The translations under genes were made by a program, and so were the position numbers. The notes under the pieces are model-generated. The model was not told where the DNA came from and made no database searches. It was given only the letters and a program-made list of their open reading frames with translations. Positions 44,654-56,747 of a stretch of 64,000 bases of DNA are shown piece by piece. The number at the start of each line of letters is the position of its first letter. The stretch's first letter is position 1. The DNA comes from Bidens hawaiensis (Eukaryota; Streptophyta; Magnoliopsida; Asterales; Asteraceae): positions 44,013-108,012 of the forward strand of contig JAIQDT010007366.1 in NCBI GenBank assembly GCA_021521415.1, read 5' to 3'.

Positions 44654-45859
44654 TTAATCTTCAGATGATGTTTGACTCTCTTTAGGAGAATCAATAATCA
44701 TATTGTCCTTTTTCTTAGAACAAGCCGGACAAACATTGTGTTGATGTTTTCTGGTTAAGCACAGTTTATATTGAGCTTGAGGACTTGATGCTATAACACC
44801 AGTATCCAAAAATCTGATTTTATCCTCTATATATTTTTTAGCTGCTGGAGGAGTTCTCCTTGCTGGAGCTATCATAACAGAGGAATGCATCTTACTTCCT
44901 CCATAAGTTCTAAATTCTCTTTTAAAAGTATTTTCTAAAGTATAAAGAACTATCTTCATACCAAGTGCTCTTCTGTTATGAATATCATTTTCATTAAAAC
45001 TTTGAAAAGTTTTTAATCTTTCTGTCTCTATATTGTAAGAAAGAGATGCATGAACTTTTTCTATTATAATCAGATGATATGCAGGGTAATTATTGTTTTT
45101 ATAAAAATCAGGCCCTGCAGAAAATAGTTTTAACACCATAACATCACTTGGAGTAATAGTAGAGTTATATAGATAACTGTCCCTTACTCCGTCCCTAACC
45201 CATTTTGGTAAAAAGGAAATTTCTGGGAAATTTGGTGATGTAAGATATATTGAATTTATTGATCCAAAATCATACAAGTATCTTATTTCTTCAGGGGAAT
45301 TACCTTGTAAGTAATTAATTCTGGGGTAAACCCCAGTACAATCAACATATCTTATATCTGTATTTTTAAGGTTATATAAATCTCTCATTTTAAACCTCTG
45401 TTGCTCAACAAGATCTTGTTGAGTTGGTATCCTTTGGAAAGTATTATCAAAATTTGAAGTCTGCCCAGAATGTGGTTTAAAATTAAAATGTTTTTCTTTA
45501 GGTTCATCTTGATCAGAAGTAAGATCTATTGTTTGAACTCACTTTGAAGATGACGGGATATCTTTTTTTTCTATTTTCACATCCTTATATATAGGAGATA
45601 AATCCACTCTTTCTTTTATTTGGTGCTTTACCAAAGATTTCAATATCATGCTATCATATTCATAAAAGACTATTTTTGAGTCTATAAGAAGACAATTTCT
45701 TGTGATCAAATCTTTTAGGTCTGAGACCTGTTCAGGGAGAGTGCTAAAATAACTTAGCATCTCTTCCATATCTTTCATTATTTCTTTTATAGACACCACC
45801 TGCCTATCCATGTCTTCAATATGCTTATCCATTTTTTGGGCTATCTCATGATCTTCCAT
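44654..45859 (-). pseudogene. TAV-position ORF with premature stop, module 2
   Basis: 402 codons interrupted by TGA at 45539-45541 (GGA in module 1), after codon 106. The rest stays open; an in-frame ATG at 45388 begins MRDLYNLKNTD. Module 3 shares the same nonsense change. Confidence 0.85.
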
Positions 45860-47729
45860 CTCTGGTTAAAAAATCTGCTAATACATTTTTATCAGATTTA
45901 ATTATTTCTATATCAAAATTATATTCGGATATTAAAGTTTGCCATCTAATTAACCTTTTATACTCAGGTTTAGAGGGCAAATTGTTTATTATAAAAGCTT
46001 TTACTTGTGTATTATCAGTTCTTAGTAAAAATCTAACTGGTAATAGAAAATAATAATGCTTTTGACAACTTTTTACAACTGCTAAAAGCTCTTTTTCGTT
46101 AATATGATATCTTGTTTCAGTGTCACTAAAAGTGCCTGAACAGTATCTACAAATGCTTTCACCAACTTTTTTATTTTCGGAGTCATAGTCTATTTTTTTA
46201 AGTATCCCACTCCAATAATATTCTGAAGCATCTGTTTCTAATATCAAATCATCGTTTTCTTTAGGTAATTGTAATTTTGGTAAGTTCCTACAATATTCTT
46301 TTATATTTTTCACTTGGTCTTCTAAGCTTTTATCAAAACTAAATATCTTATCTTTCTTTAATAGGTTTTGAAAAGGCTTTCTTATATCTGCGAGATTTTT
46401 AATAAAATCTGAAGCATAATTCAATATACCAAGAAAACTTTGTACTTGCTTTTTATCTATTAATTTATTAGGAAAGGATATAATTTTTTCAAGAATATGG
46501 CTCTGGAGTTCTATTCCTTTACCATCTATTTTCATACCTAAAAAATCAATATTATCTTTTAGTAAGCTAGTTTTTCGTTCAGATAGGGCTAAACCATGTT
46601 TTATACATAAATCTATAAATATATCAAGATGTTTTAAATGATTATTGATATTATCAGATAATATTAAAATGTCATCAATATAAACAAAAATAAAATCGTA
46701 ATTTTTGAATATAGTATCCATTTTTCTTTGAAAAATCTGTGGTGCATTTTTTAATCCAAAAGGCATCACAAGCCATTCATACTGACCTTGAGGGGTGGAG
46801 AATGCAGTATAACTAATACTATCAGGATGCATTTTTATTTGCCAAAATCCACTTTTACAATCAAACTTAGAAAATATCTTTTTATTTCTAGTCCAGTTTA
46901 TTAAACTTTCTTTATGAGGTAAGAAATATCCATCAAAAACAGTATTATCATTTAATTTTTTATAGTTTATTACCATTCTAGGTTTTCCCCTTATTATTTC
47001 TGCATGTTTTCTTACCAGGAATGCCGGAGAACTATGTGGGCTGCGGCTAGCTCTAATTAATCTCAAATCTAAAAGTTCTTTTAATTGGGTGCTAAATTCT
47101 TTTTGGTCTTCTGGATTATATCTCATGGGCTTTATTCTTATTTCCTTATCTTTATCTTTCATTTCTAATTTTGCTGTTATATGATTTTTATTCCAAAATT
47201 GTAATGGATTATCTGTATAACATTGTTTAAGCTTATGCTTTATATTTTCAATATGGATATCTAAATTTCTTAGATTTACTTGATAGTCTAATGGTTTTTC
47301 TGGGTAACATTGTAAAATCGGGATTCCTTTTTCAAGTTTTGGGTTTGGTTTGTAGCCTATATCACCACGCTTGCTGACGCGTTTTGTAAAATTAATTGGA
47401 AATTTTCTTCCGTATGCATTTTTTATTCTTTTAACAACTATTAAGTGGTGGCATGGTGTTTTTAATATTATTTGATATGCTATTATATCAAGAGTTATCT
47501 TATTAAATCTTTCTAAAAAATCACTTCCTAATAATACGTCTGATCGTGAATCATAAAAGTAGAATGAAGGACATTTAACTAGATATGATCCTAAATTATT
47601 ATTTTTATGATATTTATAGTTACAGAATAGTAGAATGCATTCACATATTGTTTTAGGATTTGGGCACCACTTTTGGTACACGAGAAACGAACAAATTACA
47701 GAACTATTCTTCGATAATGTAACCAACAC
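45846..47729 (-). CDS. Caulimovirid RT-RNase H with chimeric N terminus, module 2
   Basis: 627 residues, no stop. Translation is identical to module 3 and differs from module 1 at a handful of sites (E for K in TQLKELLD, T for P in NDNTVFDG, H for L in QKHYYF). The first 45 residues again come from non-viral DNA, and YIDD and the RNase H acidic residues are present. Confidence 0.92.
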   Translation of the reverse strand: MLVTLSKNSSVICSFLVYQKWCPNPKTICECILLFCNYKYHKNNNLGSYLVKCPSFYFYDSRSDVLLGSDFLERFNKITLDIIAYQIILKTPCHHLIVVKRIKNAYGRKFPINFTKRVSKRGDIGYKPNPKLEKGIPILQCYPEKPLDYQVNLRNLDIHIENIKHKLKQCYTDNPLQFWNKNHITAKLEMKDKDKEIRIKPMRYNPEDQKEFSTQLKELLDLRLIRASRSPHSSPAFLVRKHAEIIRGKPRMVINYKKLNDNTVFDGYFLPHKESLINWTRNKKIFSKFDCKSGFWQIKMHPDSISYTAFSTPQGQYEWLVMPFGLKNAPQIFQRKMDTIFKNYDFIFVYIDDILILSDNINNHLKHLDIFIDLCIKHGLALSERKTSLLKDNIDFLGMKIDGKGIELQSHILEKIISFPNKLIDKKQVQSFLGILNYASDFIKNLADIRKPFQNLLKKDKIFSFDKSLEDQVKNIKEYCRNLPKLQLPKENDDLILETDASEYYWSGILKKIDYDSENKKVGESICRYCSGTFSDTETRYHINEKELLAVVKSCQKHYYFLLPVRFLLRTDNTQVKAFIINNLPSKPEYKRLIRWQTLISEYNFDIEIIKSDKNVLADFLTRDGRS

Positions 47730-48477
47730 GAAGAAGCGGGAGAAGACAGGATGATGAGAAGCGGGTTTGGGAAGGCGGGTATAATTTAGTGTTTTGAGAA
47801 ATAAAATGAATAGGTGATAAATAGAGGGTATACAAAGCTTATGTTCGTAAAGACTTCAAATTTAAACTAAAGAAAGAGTAAAAAGTGTGTATGATTTGTA
47901 TGTTTTAATGAATAGATTTTGCTATATATAACATGGAAAAGTTGATTTCACATATTTAATGACGGTGTGCTTATAAAAATTCAATTAAGCTAAGAAAATT
48001 CATTTTAGTATAAAAAGTACACATGCTATGATGCACTTTATGTGCCATATATTTTATCTAATTAGTGTTTGCATATGATTGAAACTATTTAAGAAAGCAT
48101 ATGATAAAATACTAGTAAAAAGTCATATGCTAGTATATAATAAGTTATTTGGTGTGCATTTTTCTTTTTATTATATATAAATCACTTGTCTAAAACTTCT
48201 TTACCCAAATTATGATCTAACAAGACTTGAACTTTACCTAGAGATATTTGTTTGTAATATTTTGTTAGTTTATGCAGACAATTCAAGTCAACTTCTCACA
48301 AAAGGTCAAGTAAACCTCTTCAATCTAACAAATAGACAAGGAGGTGTGGTCACAATGTCACATGGTGATATACTACTAAGGGCCGGTTTTGGTTGCGAAA
48401 GTCATGGAAGATAAACTGGACTATGTACACGTCTAACTGATTGACGATGGACCCAACTCCCATGAGTAACGGAATAT
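47593..48477 (+). repeat. Non-viral segment between viral halves, module 2
   Basis: Copy of 30662-31546 with only isolated differences (for example AAAAAGTCATATG for AAAAAATCATATG at about 48121). Confidence 0.8.
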
Positions 48478-48868
48478 GAACGTTAAATTTCATATTGTTA
48501 AATTTATATCTTAAATCGTTCATCTTAAATTTCAGAGATCATCATTTATTATATAATAAATGATGAACGTTAAATTTAAGATGAACGGTTCTTTTTCATA
48601 ATCTTATAAAAGTATTATTTATAAAATTAAAATCTAAGTATATTAAGTTATTAAAATCGTATTCATGTATATTAAGTTCATGGATAATAACTTACTTGAA
48701 CTAATAATCTTAAATCATTCATATTTTTCCGCTGGTACCTCTGAAATTGGTATCAGAGCCACGCAAATTTCTTTCGCGGGGGCTCTAGCCGATGAATTTA
48801 ATATACATGAATACGATTTTAATAACTTAATATACTTAGATTTTAATTTTATAAATAATACTTTTATA

Positions 48869-49021
48869 ATGCAAACAGAAGAAATTAGTCAAACTTTTAA
48901 TTCAGATTATGATTTTGATGAAGATTATATTTCAGATGAAGACTTTAATTTTAGTGGATATGAATTCACTAATTCCGAATACTATTATGATGATACTGAT
49001 TGGCAATACCCTTCACCGTAA
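48869..49021 (+). CDS. Small acidic viral ORF A, module 2
   Basis: Same 50-residue product as in module 1. The frame is again open through the primer site to an ATG at 48665. Confidence 0.48.
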   Translation: MQTEEISQTFNSDYDFDEDYISDEDFNFSGYEFTNSEYYYDDTDWQYPSP

Positions 49022-49272
49022 TGGAAAATAATAGTTTTAATAAACTAAAAGAAACAGAAAACTCTTTAAAAATAGATAGAGATATGATAGAATTACAAAA
49101 AACAATTATATTTTATGGAGATAAAATAATTTTTAAATTAGATACGATTATAGATTTATTAGAAGCAGCGTTCCCAAATAGAAAAAACAAAATAACCCCA
49201 AATAGATTTCAGGAACCTTTAGTTCAACTTTTACAAAATATGAAAATTCCTAAAGAATATAAAAGAAATTAG
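49021..49272 (+). CDS. Small viral ORF B, module 2
   Basis: 83 residues, identical in translation to the module 1 copy, with the same TAATG overlap. Confidence 0.58.
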   Translation: MENNSFNKLKETENSLKIDRDMIELQKTIIFYGDKIIFKLDTIIDLLEAAFPNRKNKITPNRFQEPLVQLLQNMKIPKEYKRN

Positions 49273-49274
49273 AA

Positions 49275-50595
49275 ATGAGCTCAGACGACTCTGAAAGCGA
49301 AGTTTACGTATCTCCTGAAATAGAAAATTTAATAACAAAGATAGGGGATATGGAATTAAATGATAATTTTATAAATATAAAGGCTAATGAGGAAAACTTT
49401 AATATTAATGATACTGAACAAACAAGCTCAAGTACAAATCCTAAAATTCCAATAAGAGATGAAACCCGTAGGTCAGCACAAGGATATGCTGCTGTAAAAT
49501 CAACAATAAAAAATGAAGATAATTATAAACCATACAAGAATATGAAAAATGAACCGATTAATCCCTTTGGAATATATTTAGACGTAGATTGTATAAAAAA
49601 TACGGAAGAAGCAATAGATAAATGGGAAACAGCTTTAAGAATAGCAGTTTCTGTTAATAGAATGGATATTGAAACACTTCAAGGATTCTTAGAAAGAACT
49701 TTAATAAATAGTGCTTTAAGATATTGGCAAAATTTACCATTTACCTTTAGATATAAAGAGAACAATATTTGAACAAGATGAAATAACAGCAAACATAATA
49801 ACAAGAGCAGTGGAAGCCTTTAGGTTAGAATTTTGTGGAGAAGGAAATATTATAAAAGACCCAGCAACTATCGAAAAATACTCAACAGCCTTAATAAGAT
49901 TACAATTATGTGACATATGTGAAATAGATAGATATATTTGTGTATTTCAAGATTATTATTACCATATATATAATCAAGTACCGGATATGAGTAGTTATTT
50001 AGCATTATTTTTTGCAAAAATACCAGACCCTTGGGGACAAAGATTAATAAAAACTTATAATCCAAGAACAGCTGATACGTTAGGAAAAAGAATAACTCAT
50101 GTTAGAGATAAATTAAGTGAATGGTGCGGAGATGCTATATTAGCTAAATTAAGCAAGGGATTAAAAAGAAAAATATCTTTATGTTGTAGTAGTCCAAAAA
50201 TGCCTTTAATGATTGGATGTGATAGTTCATATTATTATGGAAAGATAAAAAGAAAATATAAGAAAAGAACTCATTTTAGAAAAAGATATTTTAAAAAAGC
50301 GTAAAACAAAATACTATAAGAGAAAGGGATATAAGAAGACGTTTAAGCCTACTTATAAAAGAAAACGAGGTCCTAAGGAATGTAAATGTTATTTCTGTCA
50401 TGAAAAAGGTCATTATGCAAATGAATGTCCAAAAAAGTTTAAAAAGAATCTTAAAATATTTGAAATAGACGAGGATATAGGAAAATGATCGAAGAAGGAG
50501 ATTTTATACCAATAAATGATTTTCAAGAAATAGACTCTGATGAAAGTATATTTATTTTAACTGAAACAGAATATACGTCATCTGAAGATGAATAG
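49275..50595 (+). pseudogene. Coat protein with three breaks, module 2
   Basis: Breaks in order are a 7-bp duplication at about 49733-49746 (ATTTACC repeated) that shifts the frame after ALRYWQNLP, the A6 break shared by all modules before the zinc finger, and a one-base loss in the run before ATGATCG that creates TGA at 50486-50488 after the zinc finger. The 7-bp duplication is unique to this copy. Confidence 0.85.
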
Positions 50596-51902
50596 ATTGG
50601 ATACAGCCTCTAGTAGTAAAATAAATAATAACATAATCGATTGTCAAAATGAACAGTTAGGAGAATATAAACAAGAAATTTTAATAGATAAGAAAAAGCT
50701 TAAGCAAATACAACATGAAAATTTTTCGTTATCAAACTATTCAGGATTTAAATTGAATTCTTTACAAAGATTAGGAATAAAACCTAGAGATCATCATTTA
50801 TATTATGGATTAAACATTCAAGAAAGGGCTCTAGATATTAATATAACATCCAATAAAGTTATGATACCTTTATTATCTAAAAAGGATATTCAAGAAAAAA
50901 TACAAAAGGTAAGACCAGAAATAAGAAATACTTTAGGATGGGTTCACGTTGGAGCCATCCAAATAATAATAAAATCCACATTTAAAGAAGGTATAGATAC
51001 TCCTATAGAATTAGCAATCATGGACAATAGGATCCAAAATAGAGAAGAAGCGTGTCTTGGAATATTAAGAGGAAATTTACAATATGGAAAACTTAAATTT
51101 AATATTTATCCAAGAATTTCCTATCATATTCAAGACAAGGATTTTGATAAAACGTTAAGTTTATTACAAGATTTTAAAAGAAAAGATTTCTTTAAACAAC
51201 AAAACAGGCCATATTCTATTACATATGCTATCTCTTATTCAATATCGAATACTCATCATTCCGATTGTTTTAGTATAAAAGACACAATAGATTTTCCTTT
51301 TTTATTTAATGATGTGTCAGATACAAACGCCTACCTTACCTAAAATAGAAGAAATAGATTCAAGACCATTAAGTCTTGATTTACAAGATAAACCGTTATT
51401 ATTATCTAATAATGTTTCTTCTAGATTATCATTTTCTAATAAAAGTGTAATTAGTCACCATTTAATAAGAGATACAAATTCTAATAGATTCTCTGACATA
51501 ATTAAAGCAAAAGAAGATACTATAAAAAATTACAAAATACAAGGAGAATACTTTAATGGAAATAAATATTCTCATGTAAACATTTTAATAGATACAGGTG
51601 CAAATGGAAACTATATAAATTTCAAACTTTGTAAGAATTTACAAAAATATCCATTAGACGAACCTCACCAGTATACTAATTTTAATGGTGAACTACATGA
51701 GATTAATGAAGCTGTGGAAACTATGATAAAATTTGGAGATGAAAAAATTCCATTAAGATTACTAATAAGTAATGAGGATGAAAACGACACATTAGAAATT
51801 ATGTTAGGATTGACATTTTTAGAAAATGTTAAACCATATCAGATAACCTCCTACGGGTTAAAAATAACACGATATGATAAACTAATATATATACCAAAAT
51901 GA
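50588..51902 (+). pseudogene. Movement protein with 2-bp deletion, module 2
   Basis: The codon that is a stop in module 1 is GGA here. Instead, GTGTGT has become GTGT at about 51312-51317, shifting the frame after residue ~244. The 30K core lies before the break and the retropepsin-like domain after it. Confidence 0.85.
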
Positions 51903-52396
51903 CAAGCTCTAGAAGTATTTATATTCCAATAGGAATCACTTATAAAGATTATAAAGCCGAGTATTTCGCAGCTTACATAGATAGTGGTTCAGGATTAAGT
52001 ATTTGTAAATCAGAATGCTTTCCAGAAGAATACCATGAGGATTTAACACCTTGTAATGGTATTAGTTTTTCTAAGGATATAGTCTCTTTAAGAAGAGGAA
52101 TAAGAAATCCAATAATATTGTTAGGATCATATCTAGTTAAATGTCCTTCATTCTACTTTTATGATTCACGATCAGACGTATTATTAGGAAGTGATTTTTT
52201 AGAAAGATTTAATAAGATAACTCTTGATATAATAGCATATCAAATAATATTAAAAACACCATGCCACCACTTAATAGTTGTTAAAAGAATAAAAAATGCA
52301 TACGGAAGAAAATTTCCAATTAATTTTACAAAACGCGTCAGCAAGCGTGGTGACGATGAATCGGTATTTTTCCATTCTAAGTATAAATTTTCATAA
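51899..52396 (+). pseudogene. Protease part of the protease-RT ORF, module 2, 3'-truncated
   Basis: 165 codons, same translation as the copy at 41030-41527, with an intact DSGSG site. It runs into filler at about 52353, and the RT it would precede lies inverted on the other side of the module. Confidence 0.8.
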
Positions 52397-52680
52397 GAAA
52401 TTTATTATAAATGTTAAATTTAAATCGGTATTTTTCATAGAAAAATTTATTATAAATGTTAAATTTAACATTTAATACGATTTTTCTTTTTCATAATAAA
52501 CAGAATTTAATATGAAGCTTTTTCTTGTTTCCATTGTTAAAATAATCGTTCATCTTAAATTTCATAAGAAAAATTTTCGTGCTTATATAATTGAAGCTTT
52601 TTCATATTGTTAAATTTAGATATAAATTTAAGATAAATTTAGATATAATCTTAAATTTCATGGATAATAACTTACTTGAA
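52354..52680. other. AT-rich filler of viral scraps, unit 2
   Basis: Duplicate of 41485-41800. Confidence 0.75.
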
Positions 52681-52918
52681 CTATATTATAATACATTTGA
52701 AAGTGTAATTTTGGATTACAAGAGTTTTATAATAACTTACTTAAATATTTGTTATAATAGATACTCACTATATTATAATACATTTGAAAATGAGATGTTA
52801 AGAACTTTTGGATTACAAGAGTTTGGCAATTATTATACATATTATACAACATTTGATTCATTAATAATTAGTATACATCATTAATTTATTAATGCTTATT
52901 TAATCCATTAATTTAAGT

Positions 52919-53289
52919 ACATATATTTAGTTCATAAGGAACTTGTGTCACTTTGGATGTGTATTGTCATTGAAGGATTCGGCTAGGCCTTGTGAGGTTG
53001 TTAGTCGAATCCCAAGTCAACCCAGGTTTTCGTCTCATCGTGTGTTACGTCAGAGAGTTCTGCTTTTTTGGCGGCACAACGACTGTCAAATGGCAGTCGG
53101 TGATATGATTTCCCAAGGGGAACGTCCAAGCAAAATTCCAAACTTAGCGTGGGCCCGTTTAAAACAAAATAATTTGGTTATAGTAAGGCAACAAGTCTCT
53201 TCAAACTAGAGAGTGTAGTGACTTAAACACAAAAAAGAACCTCGATTTTCAAAAAAGAAAACATGCTTTTTTAGGTAGTGGTTAGCTTG
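52919..53289 (+). repeat. Host-derived repeat segment, unit 2
   Basis: Duplicate of 42050-42420, including the unrecognised open frame (52943-53209). Confidence 0.6.
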
Positions 53290-53493
53290 GCTAACTAGGG
53301 ATTCACTACACCCGACCGGATATGCATATAAGGTTGTGTGTAGTGGGCGCTAGTTTGGGCGATTTTTGGGCTAGAAGGGGCGCGAACACCGCCCCCCGGG
53401 CGATATGTGGGCGAAATGGGGCGAGGGCGGGGTTCTTTTGTCGCCGGATCTTCCTTTCTTTTTATTATTATTATATTCTAATGTGTGTGGGTG

Positions 53494-53495
<2 letters not shown>

Positions 53496-53571
<76 letters not shown>
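53496..53571. repeat. Compound CA/TA microsatellite, unit 2
   Basis: About 28 bp of (AC)n and 48 bp of (AT)n. It accounts for the 19-bp offset change between units. Confidence 0.9.
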
Positions 53572-53573
<2 letters not shown>

Positions 53574-53889
53574 CTATTGTAGCCCCTACACCATTACATC
53601 CCAAAAACAAATTCTCACCCCTTGCTAACTAGGCGCCACACGACGCAAAACGTCCTAATTTGTAGCCCCTCCACTACGCAAAATGTATTTTTTTTCATAT
53701 GATTTTAATAATTTAAATTATTAAAGCTATACATGTAACATATTAACAAATACTAAGTTTTTAGAAAATAGTTACATTTAGTAATCATCAACTTAAGTGT
53801 TATGTTTCATGTCGTATCGTGTGGTTATCCATCTATTTTTATTATTACTTTTAAATGCGAGAAAACAATCTTAATAGGTTACGGGGTTT

Positions 53890-54320
53890 GGCCACCTTGA
53901 CTACAGCCGTTACTCATGGGAGTTGGGTCCATCGTCAATCAGTTAGACGTGTACATAGTCCAGTTTATCTTCCATGACTTTCGCAACCAAAACCGGCCCT
54001 TAGTAGTATATCACCATGTGACATTGTGACCACACCTCCTTGTCTATTTGTTAGATTGAAGAGGTTTACTTGACCTTTTGTGAGAAGTTAACTTGAATTG
54101 TCTGCATAAACTAACAAAATATTACAAACAACTATCTCTAGGTAAAGTTCAAGTCTTGTTAGATCATAATTTGGGTAAAGAAGTTTTAGACAAGTGATTT
54201 ATATATAATAAAAAGAAAAATGCACACCAAATAACTTATTATATACTAGCATATGATTTTTTACTAGTATTTTATCATATGCTTTCTTAAATAGTTTCAA
54301 TCATATGCAAACACTAATTT
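53890..54320 (-). repeat. Inverted copy of the non-viral segment, unit 2
   Basis: Duplicate of 43020-43430. Confidence 0.8.
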
Positions 54321-55234
54321 CAAAATTACATGAATACATGTAATTTATTAAAATCGTATACATGAATACATGATTAAGTATACATGAATTTAATATACAT
54401 GAATACATGATTAAGTATATTAAGTTATTAAAATCGTATTCATGTATATTAAATTCATCGGCTAGAGCCCCCGCGAAAGAAATTTGCGTGGCTCTGATAC
54501 CAATTTCAGAGGTACCAGCGGAAAAATAAGAACGATTTAAGATTATTAGTTCAAGTAAGTTATTATCCATGAAATTTAAGATTATATCTAAGTTTAAGAA
54601 ACTTATGAATTTTATAAACCACATATTATAACAAATATTTAATAAGTATGCAAAATTTAAACACATAGGGATTATTTTTAAGTGTAATTTTAAAATTATT
54701 AAGGCAAGTATTTATATCTCTGTTTCAAATTAATTATGAGAATTTTCCTTATAAGACCCAAGAGATTCAAATATTTAAAAGTATTTTAAAATTAAAAAGA
54801 ACAAGGGTCCAACATGCTTCCGTACCTTTTTCCCGTTTTGACCAAGATATCGCCGGGTTACACCATGAGTCTTTTTACTAGGTTATTCCAGACCAAACCT
54901 AAGTAGCCTTAGGTAACTCCTCTCTGGCTCCTTCAGCAATATTCAGCTCAACCAGGTTTCGTTTCCTACTTCCGGTGTATGGTAAAAAGGAACAGTTCGT
55001 AGTTGGAGATTTCCTCTTTTTAAAAGAGAAATACTTCTAAATACGAAGAACACTCAAAGGTATTATAAGGAAAGTGAAAGTTTTTATTTCATGATGGGTA
55101 TTTTACAATGAAGATGTGAAAGAAAGTACATAAGTAAATACAAACACTCTTATTTTTAATACATGAAAGCTTAAACACTCTTTTTTGAAATTTTGTTCCA
55201 GGCCCGATAATCTTCTTCTTCCTTCTTTTTCTTC

Positions 55235-55241
55235 TTATATA
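55235..55241 (-). promoter_or_regulatory. Viral TATA box, module 3
   Basis: Same box and context. Leftward transcription would reach the plus-strand movement/protease sequence of module 2 in antisense. Confidence 0.7.
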
Positions 55242-55541
55242 GGCCCCTTATCCCTTTAGATAGACTTCACCACTTTGTCATCTATATCTTGTTTCCATGT
55301 GATATTCTTTTTCTTGAAATTCTCCATTGTCAGATCATTGAATTTGGTGTTGAGATTCCTCATGGAAACTTGAACTTTGGCTTTTCTTTTCTCTTGCATC
55401 CATGTTCCCTATGGGAACTCTAACATTTGGATTTATATGATCCATGCATTCCAACTTTTGTATGTATCTCATGAGAGTTTATCCATTATTTATTAAATCA
55501 TTAATTTATGAAATCTTATTTTTATAAGATTAATTAAAATC

Positions 55542-56747
55542 TTAATCTTCAGATGATGTTTGACTCTCTTTAGGAGAATCAATAATCATATTGTCCTTTT
55601 TCTTAGAACAAGCCGGACAAACATTGTGTTGATGTTTTCTGGTTAAGCACAGTTTATATTGAGCTTGAGGACTTGATGCTATAACACCAGTATCCAAAAA
55701 TCTGATTTTATCCTCTATATATTTTTTAGCTGCTGGAGGAGTTCTCCTTGCTGGAGCTATCATAACAGAGGAATGCATCTTACTTCCTCCATAAGTTCTA
55801 AATTCTCTTTTAAAAGTATTTTCTAAAGTATAAAGAACTATCTTCATACCAAGTGCTCTTCTGTTATGAATATCATTTTCATTAAAACTTTGAAAAGTTT
55901 TTAATCTTTCTGTCTCTATATTGTAAGAAAGAGATGCATGAACTTTTTTTATTATAATCAGATGATATGCAGGGTAATTATTGTTTTTATAAAAATCAGG
56001 CCCTGCAGAAAATAGTTTTAACACCATAACATCACTTGGAGTAATAGTAGAGTTATATAGATAACTGTCCCTTACTCCGTCCCTAACCCATTTTGGTAAA
56101 AAGGAAATTTCTGGGAAATTTGGTGATGTAAGATATATTGAATTTATTGATCCAAAATCATACAAGTATCTTATTTCTTCAGGGGAATTACCTTGTAAGT
56201 AATTAATTCTGGGGTAAACCCCAGTACAATCAACATATCTTATATCTGTATTTTTAAGGTTATATAAATCTCTCATTTTAAACCTCTGTTGCTCAACAAG
56301 ATCTTGTTGAGTTGGTATCCTTTGGAAAGTATTATCAAAATTTGAAGTCTGCCCAGAATGTGGTTTAAAATTAAAATGTTTTTCTTTAGGTTCATCTTGA
56401 TCAGAAGTAAGATCTATTGTTTGAACTCACTTTGAAGATGACGGGATATCTTTTTTTTCTATTTTCACATCCTTATATATAGGAGATAAATCCACTCTTT
56501 CTTTTATTTGGTGCTTTACCAAAGATTTCAATATCATGCTATCATATTCATAAAAGACTATTTTTGAGTCTATAAGAAGACAATTTCTTGTGATCAAATC
56601 TTTTAGGTCTGAGACCTGTTCAGGGAGAGTGCTAAAATAACTTAGCATCTCTTCCATATCTTTCATTATTTCTTTTATAGACACCACCTGCCTATCCATG
56701 TCTTCAATATGCTTATCCATTTTTTGGGCTATCTCATGATCTTCCAT
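55542..56747 (-). pseudogene. TAV-position ORF with premature stop, module 3
   Basis: TGA at 56427-56429, the same nonsense change as in module 2. It differs from that copy at one residue seen (K for E in HLIIIKKVH). Confidence 0.85.

Larger units (their letters stand above)
43522..47592 (-). mobile_element. Endogenous caulimovirid module 2, 3' half of genome
   Basis: Same content and order as 26590-30661. The primer site is at 43602-43614, the TATA box at 44347-44353 and AATAAA at 44195-44200, all on the minus strand. Between it and the host flank (43430-43522) lie scraps of ORF A. Confidence 0.92.
40067..50936. repeat. Large tandem duplication, unit 1 (~10.87 kb)
   Basis: Landmarks recur at a constant offset in unit 2: 41030 to 51899 (10869), 42453 to 53322 (10869), 44654 to 55542 (10888) and 49275 to 60163 (10888). 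Offset changes are explained by a longer CA/TA microsatellite and a 7-bp duplication at about 49740. The unit contains a movement/protease end, filler, host DNA, one minus-strand viral half and one plus-strand half. Confidence 0.9.
48678..52353 (+). mobile_element. Endogenous caulimovirid module 2, 5' half of genome
   Basis: Leader, primer site (48748-48760), ORFs A and B, coat, movement and protease regions. It ends at the same protease junction as the copy at 41484. Confidence 0.92.

Noticed and set aside
53322..53610. ORFs with long HT and IY repeats
   Set aside because: Produced by translating the CA/TA microsatellite.
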